Positions 1 to 7,599 are shown, counted from the first letter of the stretch. The stretch is DNA of 12,818 nt from Rhodospirillales bacterium (GCA_013205335.1 JABMNB010000663.1:1-12818), one strand, 5' to 3'. Notes: generated from the letters alone by a model not told the origin. Program-made: numbers and translations.

Positions 1-1252
1 CGGAATAGAGCGGAATGGGCGGCAGCTCAGTCGCGGCAAAGGGCACCTTGCCATGCAGGCGACCGGCGATCGATTGGCCCATGGCGTTGCCGAGGAACGG
101 CATCATCGACACGCCCGAACCGTTGCAGCCCACCACGAAGTGCAGCCCGTCGAGCTCGCCGGCATGCGGCAGGGCATCGTAGGTGAAGGCGACGTTGCCC
201 TGCCAGGTGTGCGTGACCTTGGTATCGGCGAGCTGCGGGAAACGCTCGACCATGGACTGATGCAGGAGCTGGGCGCGCAGTTCGCCCGGGATCTCGGTGA
301 AGCGGGCGCGTCCACCGAAGATGACGCGTTTGCCGTCGGGCGAGATCCGGTAGTAGTGCAGCACGCGCCGCGTTTCGGAGAAGGTCCGGCCCTTGGGGCA
401 GAGCTCGCGGATCAGCGCCTCGGGCAGCTCCTCGGTGGCGATGATATGGCTGGCGACGGGCACGAGACGGCGCTGCAGCCGGGGCGTGACGTCGGACGTA
501 TGGCCGTTCGTCGCGACCACGACATGACGCGCCCGAACTTCACCCATACTGGTGGTGACCCGCCAGCCCTCACCGTCGCGGGCAAGGCCGGTAGCGCGGC
601 AATGGCCCGCCAGGGTCACGGAGTTGCGTCGTCGCACCGCCGCCAGAAGGCCGCCATAAAACAAGGCGGGATGCAGTTTGCCCGCGGTCTCGAAGACCAT
701 GCCGCCGTGATAGAAGTCGCTGCCGATCTCCTCGCGCTGCTCCTCGCGGGTGATCAGGCGGCAGTCGGTGGCGCCGCCGTCCCGCAGCTTGGCGAAGCGC
801 GTCCGCAGTCCTTCATAGTGCGAGGCGGCGCAGGCGCCGAGGAAGCGGCCGCGTTGCTCGAGATGGCACTCGATGCCCTCCTGTTCGACCAGCCCGATGA
901 GCGCGCGATAGGCGTCGATCGCCCAGCCCACGACATCCCGGACCAGTTCGGGTGCATAGTCGAGCGTGCGACCGGTGAAGCTCTTGCCGATGGAGAGACC
1001 GGCGCTCAGCGCACCGCCGCTGCGTGTCGAGGCGCCCGAGCCGAACTCGGCGGCTTCCAGAACGACGCTCTGCACGCCGCCATCCGCCAGCGCGCGCGCG
1101 GTCGCGAGCCCGGCATAGCCACCGCCGACCACTACGACATCTGTCCTGGCAGGCAGGGTCGGCGCCGTGATGGCTTGTGGCCGGAACGCCTCCCACCAAT
1201 AGGGCTCGTCCTTGAAACCGCTGGCGAAGATCGACTGATTAACCGCAGGCAT
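1..1252 (-). CDS. FAD-dependent oxidoreductase (DAO/PuuB-like), C-terminus cut by window edge
   Basis: Likely a cytoplasmic flavoenzyme that oxidises an amine or amino acid (D-amino-acid oxidase / gamma-glutamylputrescine oxidase superfamily), giving an imine or aldehyde plus reduced flavin. Starting at ATG 1252 the protein opens MPAVNQSIF. A Rossmann dinucleotide motif GGGYAG lies at residues 43-48, followed by Glu66 at the end of strand 2, the usual ribose contact. A GASTRSGG segment matches the FAD-contacting GASxRNGG region of PuuB-type enzymes, and later come HIIATEELPE, RVIFGGRARF and GCNGSG. The reading frame stays open to base 2 and ends in a PPIPLYS stretch, so perhaps only 10-20 residues are missing. 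No strong Shine-Dalgarno is seen. It is transcribed divergently from the LysR gene, the classic arrangement for a LysR target. It is strongly similar to the oxidase at the right end of the window. The substrate is unknown; sarcosine, glycine-betaine-type or polyamine derivatives are all possible. Confidence 0.88.
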   Translation of the reverse strand, partial: MPAVNQSIFASGFKDEPYWWEAFRPQAITAPTLPARTDVVVVGGGYAGLATARALADGGVQSVVLEAAEFGSGASTRSGGALSAGLSIGKSFTGRTLDYAPELVRDVVGWAIDAYRALIGLVEQEGIECHLEQRGRFLGACAASHYEGLRTRFAKLRDGGATDCRLITREEQREEIGSDFYHGGMVFETAGKLHPALFYGGLLAAVRRRNSVTLAGHCRATGLARDGEGWRVTTSMGEVRARHVVVATNGHTSDVTPRLQRRLVPVASHIIATEELPEALIRELCPKGRTFSETRRVLHYYRISPDGKRVIFGGRARFTEIPGELRAQLLHQSMVERFPQLADTKVTHTWQGNVAFTYDALPHAGELDGLHFVVGCNGSGVSMMPFLGNAMGQSIAGRLHGKVPFAATELPPIPLYS

Positions 1253-1279
1253 GAAGTGACTCACACTCTAAACATTGAC

Positions 1280-1342
1280 AGGACTGAGTTACGGCTTGTG
1301 GGAAGGCGTGGTCAAAGTCATTGTCCTGCGTGGCTCAGTCCT
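1280..1342. promoter_or_regulatory. Inverted repeat in the divergent oxidase/LysR promoter region, candidate LysR operator
   Basis: AGGACTGAG at 1280-1288 is repeated in exact inverse as CTCAGTCCT at 1334-1342. Allowing two mismatches, the match extends to 14 bp (AGGACTGAGTTACG against AGGACTGAGCCACG). The arm centres are about 54 bp apart, close to five helical turns, so two bound dimers could sit on one face of the DNA. A TTGACA hexamer at 1275-1280 abuts the left arm, but I see no convincing -10 at the right distance. LysR-type regulators commonly bind between themselves and a divergent target gene. That this pair is the operator is inference. Confidence 0.45.
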
Positions 1343-1352
1343 CGAGGTTATG

Positions 1353-2249
1353 ATGATCACGTCACGCCAGCTCGAAGCTTTTCGTGCCATCATGGCCCAC
1401 GGTACGGTGACGGCCGCGGCCGAACGGCTCGGCGTCTCGCAGCCCGCGGTGAGCAAGATCCTGGCGGGGCTGGAACACGAGATCGGCTATCCGCTGTTCA
1501 CCCGCATCAAGCGGCGGCTGGCGCCAACCAGCGAGGCGAGGCTGCTCGAATCGGAAGTCACGCGGCTCTATCACAGCCTCGAGCGCGTGACCGAGGTGGC
1601 ACGCGAGATTCGCGAACGTCAGATCGGCGACCTGCTGATCTATTCGACGCCGGCGCTCGGGCGCACCGTGCTGCCCGACGTCATGGCGGGCTTCATGAAG
1701 CGCCACGCCAAGGCGCACATCGTCTTCCATGTCCGCAGCTCGACTTACATCAACCAGAAGATGGTCGATCAGCAGATCGACCTCGGCTTCTCGATGATGC
1801 CTTTCGAGCATCCCTCGATGGTGACCGAGGAGCTGAGCCGCGTCGCTGCGGTCTGTGTTCTGCCGGCCGACCACCGGCTGGCGCGGCGCAAGGTGATCCG
1901 GCCCGTCGATCTTCGCGGCGAGCGCTTTCTGTCGTTCCCGCTCGACGGTCGCATGAGGCACCTGATCGACGCGGCCTTCGAGCAGGAACGCATTGAACGT
2001 CAGCTGCAGATCGACGTCTATTCCTCGGCGGATGCCTGTGCCCTGGCGGCGCGCGGGCTCGGCGTGTCGATCGTCGAGCCGTTCACGGCGCGCGACCATC
2101 TCGGCCAGGGCATCGCCGTCGTGCCGTTCGAGCCCCGGATCCGCTACCTGTTCCGCGCGATGCGGCCACGATATCGCAAGCCGTCGCGACTGGCCGACGC
2201 CTTCCTCGATGCCGTCAAAGCCCATCTCAAGGCGAAGGGTTGGCCGTGA
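1353..2249 (+). CDS. LysR-family transcriptional regulator
   Basis: DNA-binding regulator, probably of the divergent oxidase and perhaps of the transport operons. An N-terminal winged helix-turn-helix covers about residues 3-62: QLEAFRAIMAHGTVTAAAERLG, then VSQPAVSKILAGLE as recognition helix, then PLFTR, all standard for LysR. The remainder (about residues 90-290) fits the two-lobed LysR effector-binding domain. The length of 298 aa is normal. I start at ATG 1353 because GAGG at 1344-1347 is 5 nt away; the adjacent ATG at 1350 is only 2 nt from it. The frame is open further upstream to 1275, but that extension lacks family similarity and would overlap the inverted repeat. The stop lies 4 bp from the end of the convergent permease gene. 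The effector is unknown, presumably a substrate or product of the pathway. Confidence 0.92.
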   Translation: MITSRQLEAFRAIMAHGTVTAAAERLGVSQPAVSKILAGLEHEIGYPLFTRIKRRLAPTSEARLLESEVTRLYHSLERVTEVAREIRERQIGDLLIYSTPALGRTVLPDVMAGFMKRHAKAHIVFHVRSSTYINQKMVDQQIDLGFSMMPFEHPSMVTEELSRVAAVCVLPADHRLARRKVIRPVDLRGERFLSFPLDGRMRHLIDAAFEQERIERQLQIDVYSSADACALAARGLGVSIVEPFTARDHLGQGIAVVPFEPRIRYLFRAMRPRYRKPSRLADAFLDAVKAHLKAKGWP

Positions 2250-2253
2250 TCGT

Positions 2254-3054
2254 CTATGCCGGGTCATGGGCCACGAAGAATTCGAGGCCGATCAGCCGTT
2301 CCAGCAGCATCACCACCACCAGGGTCACGACGACGGTCGCGGTCGAGATTGCCGCCAGCACCGGCGAGGCATTCTCCTGGATGAAGGCATAGATCTGGAC
2401 CGGCAGGGTCGTGACCTGCGGACCGGTGAGGAACATCGTCACCGTCACCTCGTCGAAGGAGATGATGAACGAGAAGAGAAGCGCGGTGACGAGGCCGGAA
2501 CGGGCGAGTGGCAGCGCGATGCCCAGGGCGATACGCCGCTCGTCGGCGCCGAGCAGCGAAGCCGCCTCGACGATCTCGCTGTCGATCCTCTGCAACGCCA
2601 CGACGATCGGCCTCCACGCGAAGGGCAATGTGCAGACGACATGGGCGACGACGATGCCGGTGGCGGTGCCGAGGTAGCCCGCCATCGCCAGAACATTGAC
2701 CAGCGCGACGCCCAGGGCGGCATGCGGAAAGAAGAGCGGCGACATGACCGCGAGTTCGAAGGCGGCCAACCAGCGCGGCTTCAGCCGGTGGCAGGCATAG
2801 GCGCCGGCGAAGGCGATGACGGTGACAAGCACCGCGACCACCGCGGCGATGCCGAGGCTGGTGATGAAGGCCTCGATCCAGCGCGGATCGGTGGCGGCCT
2901 CGGCGTACCAGCGCAGGCTGAGTTCGCCGGGAGGGAACTTCAGATAGCCCGCGGCGGCGAACGAGGTGGCGCCGATCACGACGATCGGGGCGGGCAGGAA
3001 CAACAGCAAGGCGAACGAGGCGGCGCGGCCGAGCCTGACGAGAGGGGCGTTCAC
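2254..3054 (-). CDS. ABC transporter permease, PotC/YdcV-like (importer 1, second permease)
   Basis: Inner-membrane subunit of a polyamine/opine-type ABC importer and last gene of the minus-strand operon. It has 266 aa with about six hydrophobic segments, beginning at residues 12-33. The FPP..SLRWY block at residues 40-50 is typical of PotC-type permeases. The cytoplasmic EAA loop, EAASLLGAD at residues 163-171 followed by IALPL, is the docking site for the ATPase. The start is GTG 3054, whose last bases overlap the stop of the upstream permease (GTGA at 3051-3054), which suggests translational coupling. A GAAGG lies 7 nt upstream of it. The gene ends with TAG at 2256-2254, only 4 bp from the end of the convergent LysR gene, leaving no room for an ordinary terminator. 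Confidence 0.92.
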   Translation of the reverse strand: MNAPLVRLGRAASFALLLFLPAPIVVIGATSFAAAGYLKFPPGELSLRWYAEAATDPRWIEAFITSLGIAAVVAVLVTVIAFAGAYACHRLKPRWLAAFELAVMSPLFFPHAALGVALVNVLAMAGYLGTATGIVVAHVVCTLPFAWRPIVVALQRIDSEIVEAASLLGADERRIALGIALPLARSGLVTALLFSFIISFDEVTVTMFLTGPQVTTLPVQIYAFIQENASPVLAAISTATVVVTLVVVMLLERLIGLEFFVAHDPA

Positions 3055-3890
3055 CGGTCGGCCTTCGGCACCAGCGCCGCTTCCGCGGCGCGCAACAGGG
3101 CGAGGCCGAGACCGCTCAGCAGCAGCAGGCAGATCGCCCAGGTCGAGGCCTTGCTCATGTTGAAGTTGTAGACGACCTCCTGATAGATCTGCGTCCCCGC
3201 CATCTTCTGGCGGATGCCGCCCAGCAGGATCGGCGTCACGATGGCGCCCATCGAGGTGAGGAAGGTGATGCTGAGGCCGGTGAAGACGCCGGGCAGCGAC
3301 AGCGGCAGCACGACCCGGCGCCAGGTCTCGAATCCGCCGGCGCCCAGCGACTCGCTGGCTTCCTCCAGCCTGTTGTCGATCTGCAGGAGCACCGACAGGG
3401 TGGCGATCACGGCGAAGGGCATCAGCACGTGCGTCAGCCCGATTACCACGCCGAGATCGTTGAAGATCAATGGGACCGGTGACTGGATCACGCCCGCCCA
3501 TTTCAGCGTCTCGTTGAGGAAGCCCTTTGGCCCGAGAATCACCAGCCAGCCGTAGGTGCGGACGACGAGGCTGACGAGCCACGGCACCAGCACGATCACC
3601 AGCAACAGGTTGCGCCATCGCGGCAGGCGCCAGAGCAGCCAGGCGATGGGATAGGCGAGTACCGCGGAGGCGACTGCCACGATGGCGGCGATCGATACGG
3701 TGCGCAGGAAGACCTCGTGATAGTCGGCGCGTTCGAGGATCTGGCGGAAATAGACCAGCGAGAACCCGTCCTTGCCCCAGAAGGCATGGAAAAACAGCAG
3801 CGCCACCGAGCCCAGGAACAGGGCAAGCACCAGCAGGACTGGCAGCAGGAGCCAGCCCAGGCTGCGCGGTGCGGAGGTGGCGCCGCGCAT
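3051..3890 (-). CDS. ABC transporter permease, PotB/YdcU-like (importer 1, first permease)
   Basis: Inner-membrane permease expected to pair with the following permease. It has 279 aa from ATG 3890 (MRGATSAPRSLGW). The first membrane segment falls at about residues 12-34, and further hydrophobic stretches give about six helices. Family landmarks are LVVRTYGWLVILG and the EAA loop EEASESLGAGG at residues 176-186 followed by RRVVLPL. A longer in-frame start at 3947 exists but would overlap the amidase and add a proline/arginine-rich tail absent from the family. The chosen ATG comes 1 nt after the amidase TGA (TGACATG), so translation is probably coupled. Confidence 0.92.
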   Translation of the reverse strand: MRGATSAPRSLGWLLLPVLLVLALFLGSVALLFFHAFWGKDGFSLVYFRQILERADYHEVFLRTVSIAAIVAVASAVLAYPIAWLLWRLPRWRNLLLVIVLVPWLVSLVVRTYGWLVILGPKGFLNETLKWAGVIQSPVPLIFNDLGVVIGLTHVLMPFAVIATLSVLLQIDNRLEEASESLGAGGFETWRRVVLPLSLPGVFTGLSITFLTSMGAIVTPILLGGIRQKMAGTQIYQEVVYNFNMSKASTWAICLLLLSGLGLALLRAAEAALVPKADR

Positions 3891-3891
3891 G

Positions 3892-5337
3892 TCAGGCGCC
3901 GGCGGCGAAGCCTGGCGGGAACTCGGCGGACGCACCGGTCTCCGCATCGAACACCTCGGCGAGCTTGATCAAGTGCGCTTCGGCGTACCACGGCGCCACG
4001 AAGTGAATGCCGATGGGCAGGCCGGCCCTGGATCGGCCGAACGGGATCGAAATCGCCGGATGGCCGGTCATGTTGAAAGGGATGGTGTAGGTGTACCAGG
4101 CGGACCGCAGGTCGCCGAGCGGCTTGCCGTCGACGACCAGCGGCTCGAACTGGTTCTGGCTGGCGAGCGGCGCCGGCGTGGCGACCGTCGGCGTCAGCAG
4201 CAGGTCGCAGTCGGCAAACAGACGTTGCACGGACCTGTAGGCGACGGTGCGGTCGATCAGGGCACGCCGCAGCGCGACCACGTCCACCGCATCGCCTTCA
4301 TCCAGGGTCCTGGCGAAGGAGGGATCGAGATCGTCACGGCGATTCTTCAGGACATCGGCGAAACGCTCGATCTGGTTGGCGCGAAGAATGATGCGCGCCA
4401 CATCGAGCTTCCAGTCGATCTCGCGGCCGTCCATCTCCTTGATCTTGGCGCCCTGCTTGTCGAGGAAGGCGAGGGCCGTATCGAGGCGGGCCTCGGTATC
4501 GGGATCGAGATAGCCGCCGGTCATGCGGCGGATGACGGTGATGCGCTTGCCGGCGATCGGATGTTCACCTGAATTGTCGGGCCAGGCGAAGGGTTCACGG
4601 CCGATGGCCAACGTCCACGGATCGTCGCAGTGGCCGCGTGACATCGAGGCGAGACCGGCCCCGAGATCGCCCGGGTGGCGCGCCATGACGCCCAGATAGG
4701 TGAGCTGGCCGAACTGGTCGGGCGGCACTTCGTGCGGCACCCGGCCCAGGGTCGCCTTCAGGCCATAGACGCCGCAGCAGGCGGCGGGAATGCGGCCCGA
4801 GCCCGCGCCGTCGGTCGACATCGCAATCGGGCCGAGACCCAGGGCTACCGAGACGGCGGCACCGCCGCTCGATCCGCCGCTCGTGTGCTCGCGGTTCCAC
4901 GGGTTGCGGGTGACGCCGTGCAGGCGGCTGTCGGTCAGCACCTTGTGGCCGAACTCCGGTGTCGTCGTCTTGGCGAACAGGACGGCGTCGGCGGCGCGCC
5001 ATTGGGCGATGGCATCGGCGTCGAAAGACGGCACGTTGTCCTTCATCGTGATCGAGGCGAACGCGGTGCGCAGGCCCTTGGTCAGGATCAGGTCCTTGGC
5101 CGAGACCGGCACAGCGGCCAGCGCGCCGAAGGTTGTGCCGCGCTTGTGCCGCGCGTCGAGTGCGTCGGCCGCGGCGCGCGCGCCCTCGGCATCGAGCGTC
5201 GCGATGGGATTGAACGGCTCGGCCTTCCTGGTGCGCTCCAGCAGACCCTCGACGATGTCGCGCGCGGCGACCTTGCCGGAGGTGAAAGCCTGGACGTGCT
5301 CCGCGACGGTGCGGCCGGCGAAATCCTGAGCGGGCAT
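3892..5337 (-). CDS. Amidase-signature hydrolase embedded in the ABC operon
   Basis: Predicted cytoplasmic amidase (amidase signature family, related broadly to GatA, NylA and malonamidase) that hydrolyses a carboxamide to acid plus ammonia or amine. It has 481 aa, the usual length, and no signal peptide. The Ser-cisSer-Lys triad is visible: Lys81 in VSAKDL, cis-Ser156 in GGSSGG (154-159) and nucleophile Ser180 in TDGAGS, with the 24-residue spacing between the serines found in the family. The residue after Ser180 is Gly where Ile or Val is most common (GSGRIPA). CGVYGLK follows as expected. ATG 5337 lies 10 nt after the ATPase stop, and the stop is 1 nt before the permease start, so the gene is a full operon member. 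The context suggests that it acts on the imported compound. The exact substrate is not predictable. The GatA role is unlikely because gatB and gatC are absent. Confidence 0.92.
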   Translation of the reverse strand: MPAQDFAGRTVAEHVQAFTSGKVAARDIVEGLLERTRKAEPFNPIATLDAEGARAAADALDARHKRGTTFGALAAVPVSAKDLILTKGLRTAFASITMKDNVPSFDADAIAQWRAADAVLFAKTTTPEFGHKVLTDSRLHGVTRNPWNREHTSGGSSGGAAVSVALGLGPIAMSTDGAGSGRIPAACCGVYGLKATLGRVPHEVPPDQFGQLTYLGVMARHPGDLGAGLASMSRGHCDDPWTLAIGREPFAWPDNSGEHPIAGKRITVIRRMTGGYLDPDTEARLDTALAFLDKQGAKIKEMDGREIDWKLDVARIILRANQIERFADVLKNRRDDLDPSFARTLDEGDAVDVVALRRALIDRTVAYRSVQRLFADCDLLLTPTVATPAPLASQNQFEPLVVDGKPLGDLRSAWYTYTIPFNMTGHPAISIPFGRSRAGLPIGIHFVAPWYAEAHLIKLAEVFDAETGASAEFPPGFAAGA

Positions 5338-5347
5338 GATCGTTCTT

Positions 5348-6433
5348 TCAGGTTGAGACGAAGAGGGTGAGGGAATGGGAGGGCACCGAGAGGCGCACCG
5401 TCTTGCCCTCGGCGAGGTCCGCCACGTGCGGCACGTCGGCCATCATCAGGGCGGTGAGCGGTCCCAGCGGCCCCTGGAGCACGACTTTCATCGTGGGACC
5501 GAGGCGATGCAGGGCGGAGATGCGGGCGTCCAGCGACAGTGCATCGTCCGCGGCCTCGCCGAGGCGCACGGACTCGGGACGACAGGCGAGCTGGCAAGCC
5601 TTGCCGACGCTCGGAGTTCCGACGAGCGCCGAGCGCGGCACGGAAATCTGCCGTTCGGCGACGCTAACGGACACCGACGCGGTGTCGAGCGAAGTGATCC
5701 GGCCCTCCAGCATGTTGATGTCGCCCACGAAGCGCGCCACGAACGGCGAGGCGGGCCGCCGGTAGATAGCATCCGGCGTGCCCACCTGTTGGACATGGCC
5801 GCCGTTCATCACGACGATCGTGTCGGACAGCATCGTCGCCTCCTCCTGATCGTGGGTGACGAAGACGAAGGTCGTGGCGAGCTGGCGCTGGATCGATTTC
5901 AGTTCGACCTGGAGCTGACGGCGGAGCTGCAGGTCCAGCGCGCTGAGCGGCTCGTCGAGAAGGAGGATCGCGGGTTCGAGGGCCAGCGAGCGCGCCAGCG
6001 CCACGCGTTGCTTCTGCCCGCCGGAGAGCTGGCCGATGCGCCGGCGCTCGAAGCCGGCCAGACCGACGAGCCCCAGGAAGCGCGAGACCTTGCCGGCGAT
6101 GTCCGTGGCCGGAGCGCCCCTGACCTTGAGTCCGTAGGCCACGTTTTCGAACACGTCGAGATGCGGAAAGAGCGCCAGGTTCTGGAACACCATGCCGAGC
6201 GGACGGTGTCGCGGCGGCACGCCCTGCATCGACGCACCATCGATGGCAATGGTGCCGCGGCTCGGTTCGAGGAAGCCGGCGATGAGGCGCAGCAACGTCG
6301 TCTTGCCGCAGCCCGAGGGACCGAGCAGGGTGACGAAACTGCCGCCGTCTATCGCGAGATCGACCTGGTCGAGCACTGTCGCGGTGCCGAACTCCTTGCC
6401 GATGCCCGTGATCGAGATAGAGCCTCGGCTCAC
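5348..6433 (-). CDS. ABC transporter ATP-binding protein, PotA-like (importer 1)
   Basis: ATPase that powers importer 1. From GTG 6433 it is 361 aa with every nucleotide-binding motif: Walker A GPSGCGKTT (38-46), Q-loop Gln84 in MVFQN, signature LSGGQ (136-140), Walker B ILLLDE (156-161), D-loop SALD and H-loop His194 in VTHDQEEA. A C-terminal TOBE-type domain, about residues 270-361, fits the Pot/Mal/CUT group, in which the ATPase carries a regulatory tail. The frame runs open further upstream to 6604, but that part lies inside the binding-protein gene and is not ATPase-like. GTG 6433 overlaps the binding-protein stop by 4 bp (GTGA, 6430-6433), again suggesting coupled translation. Confidence 0.94.
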   Translation of the reverse strand: MSRGSISITGIGKEFGTATVLDQVDLAIDGGSFVTLLGPSGCGKTTLLRLIAGFLEPSRGTIAIDGASMQGVPPRHRPLGMVFQNLALFPHLDVFENVAYGLKVRGAPATDIAGKVSRFLGLVGLAGFERRRIGQLSGGQKQRVALARSLALEPAILLLDEPLSALDLQLRRQLQVELKSIQRQLATTFVFVTHDQEEATMLSDTIVVMNGGHVQQVGTPDAIYRRPASPFVARFVGDINMLEGRITSLDTASVSVSVAERQISVPRSALVGTPSVGKACQLACRPESVRLGEAADDALSLDARISALHRLGPTMKVVLQGPLGPLTALMMADVPHVADLAEGKTVRLSVPSHSLTLFVST

Positions 6434-7491
6434 TGCTTGACGCCGGACAGCAGCTTCTCTGCGCGGTCGACGCGCGCTTCGTTGTGCTCGACCACGATGC
6501 GCCAGTCGGGCGAATAGAGCGACTTGACGATCTCGTCGTAGGGCCGGCCCAGCGTCTTCTGCAAGTCGTCCGGCAACTTGACCTTGGCGTTCATCGGCAG
6601 CCACCCGTCGAGCAGTGCGGCGCGCAGCTGCGGCTCGGCGCCGGCGATGTAGTTCATCCAGACCAGCGACTTGTCCTGGTTCTTGGCGCCCTTGGGGATC
6701 ACCACCACGTAGGGCAGCATCAGCGCACCTTCCCTGGGGATCACGATGTCGATGTTGGCGGCGCCGTGGCGGCGCAGGCTCCAGATGCGCGAGGCGTAGA
6801 ACGGGACGGCCGCCACTTCACCGCGCGTCAGCAGCGTATTCATGTGCGCAAGCGAAGTATAGGTCGCCAGGACGTTCGGCACGATCTTCTCGAGCAGCTT
6901 GAAGCCGGGCTCGATGTCCTTCTCGCTGCCGCCCATCGCCTTGGCCATGATCACCGCGTCGTAGGGCGCGAGATAGACCGGCCGGGTGAGCGACAGCTTG
7001 CCCTTCCATTTCGGGTCGGCCAGCCCCTGCCACGAGGCAAAGTCCTGCGCCTTCGCGAGGTCGGTGTTGAAGGCGATACCATAGTAGGTGAAGTAGACCG
7101 GCAGGCCGACATGGCGGCCGGCCTTGTCCTTGGTCAGGAACTTCGGATCGACGTCGCCGATGCCCGGAAGCTGCTTGTCGTCGAAGCTCTCGATCAGGCC
7201 CGCATTTGAGAGCGCGATCGCCTCGAAATAGGTGACCAGCGCCAGATTGTACTGGCTGGCCGCCGCCGGAGACCGGAGCGCGCCCGCCGGGTTGGGCACC
7301 TCGACCATCTTGATCGTGGAGCCGTTGCCGGGATTGAACTGCTTGATGAAGGCTTCGCGCCAGGTGTTGGCGCCGCCGCCGCCCCACACCGCCATGGTGA
7401 GTTCCTGGGCGGAAGCACCAGCCGAGCCGCCGGCCGCGCCCGCGCAGGCGAGAATCGCGCCGCACATAAGCGCCTTCAATCGGTTCATCAT
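6430..7491 (-). CDS. Periplasmic solute-binding protein, PotD/COG0687-like (importer 1)
   Basis: Secreted receptor that captures the substrate for importer 1 and first gene of the minus-strand operon. It has 353 aa. A Sec signal peptide is clear: MMNRLK, a hydrophobic core, then ASA before Gln29 as the likely cleavage site. Mature-protein features fit family-1 extracellular binding proteins of the polyamine group, such as VWGG near the start, GLPVYFTYYGIAFNTD, and VIPKGAKN in the second lobe. Aromatic residues are plentiful, as is usual for cationic-amine binders, but I cannot map ligand contacts with confidence. Two adjacent ATGs (7491 and 7488) are equally possible starts, with a G-rich run about 7 nt upstream. 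It is not closely similar to the binding protein of importer 2, so the two systems probably see different ligands. Confidence 0.92.
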   Translation of the reverse strand: MMNRLKALMCGAILACAGAAGGSAGASAQELTMAVWGGGGANTWREAFIKQFNPGNGSTIKMVEVPNPAGALRSPAAASQYNLALVTYFEAIALSNAGLIESFDDKQLPGIGDVDPKFLTKDKAGRHVGLPVYFTYYGIAFNTDLAKAQDFASWQGLADPKWKGKLSLTRPVYLAPYDAVIMAKAMGGSEKDIEPGFKLLEKIVPNVLATYTSLAHMNTLLTRGEVAAVPFYASRIWSLRRHGAANIDIVIPREGALMLPYVVVIPKGAKNQDKSLVWMNYIAGAEPQLRAALLDGWLPMNAKVKLPDDLQKTLGRPYDEIVKSLYSPDWRIVVEHNEARVDRAEKLLSGVKQ

Positions 7492-7512
7492 TGCTGGCCC
7501 CCACCGTTGTCT

Positions 7513-7525
7513 CGTTGCGGCAACG
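7513..7525. promoter_or_regulatory. 13-bp palindrome upstream of the importer 1 operon
   Basis: CGTTGC-G-GCAACG is a perfect palindrome with a 1-bp centre, ending 21 bp upstream of the binding-protein ATG at 7491. It could be an operator half-site pair or, in the transcript, a short hairpin near the ribosome binding site. The function is inferred from position only. Confidence 0.35.
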
Positions 7526-7565
7526 TTAGGCGCATCCTGCAGCGAGGGAGAAATTCATTCGTCCT

Positions 7566-7582
7566 TTCTGGTCATTCCAGAA
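7566..7582. promoter_or_regulatory. 17-bp palindrome with a T-N11-A core in the divergent control region
   Basis: TTCTGG-TCATT-CCAGAA is a perfect 6-bp inverted repeat around a 5-bp spacer, roughly mid-way between the two divergent binding-protein genes. It contains T7567-N11-A7579, the generic LysR box. If the weak plus-strand promoter at 7600-7628 is real, the centre lies near -61, where LysR activators typically bind. The regulator that reads it is not known; the LysR protein in this window is one candidate. Confidence 0.42.
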
Positions 7583-7599
7583 GGTTATGGCCTTGGTTG

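Noticed and set aside
1310..1330. Shared GTCATT text between the LysR promoter and the 7566-7582 dyad as a common operator
   Set aside because: The similarity is about six bases with different flanks, too short to claim the same binding site.
1275..1352. N-terminal extension of the LysR protein to an upstream ATG
   Set aside because: The extension lacks family similarity, covers the inverted repeat and promoter region, and has no better ribosome binding site than 1353.
53..1996. Long plus-strand open frame across the left oxidase and into the LysR gene
   Set aside because: Codon-shadow of high-GC DNA: low-complexity, charged and glycine-rich translation with no domain, opposite to a well-supported oxidase and out of frame with LysR.
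5375..6517. 380-codon plus-strand frame antisense to the importer 1 ATPase
   Set aside because: The ATPase on the other strand has all catalytic motifs; the antisense translation is rich in Arg, Glu and His with no recognisable fold.
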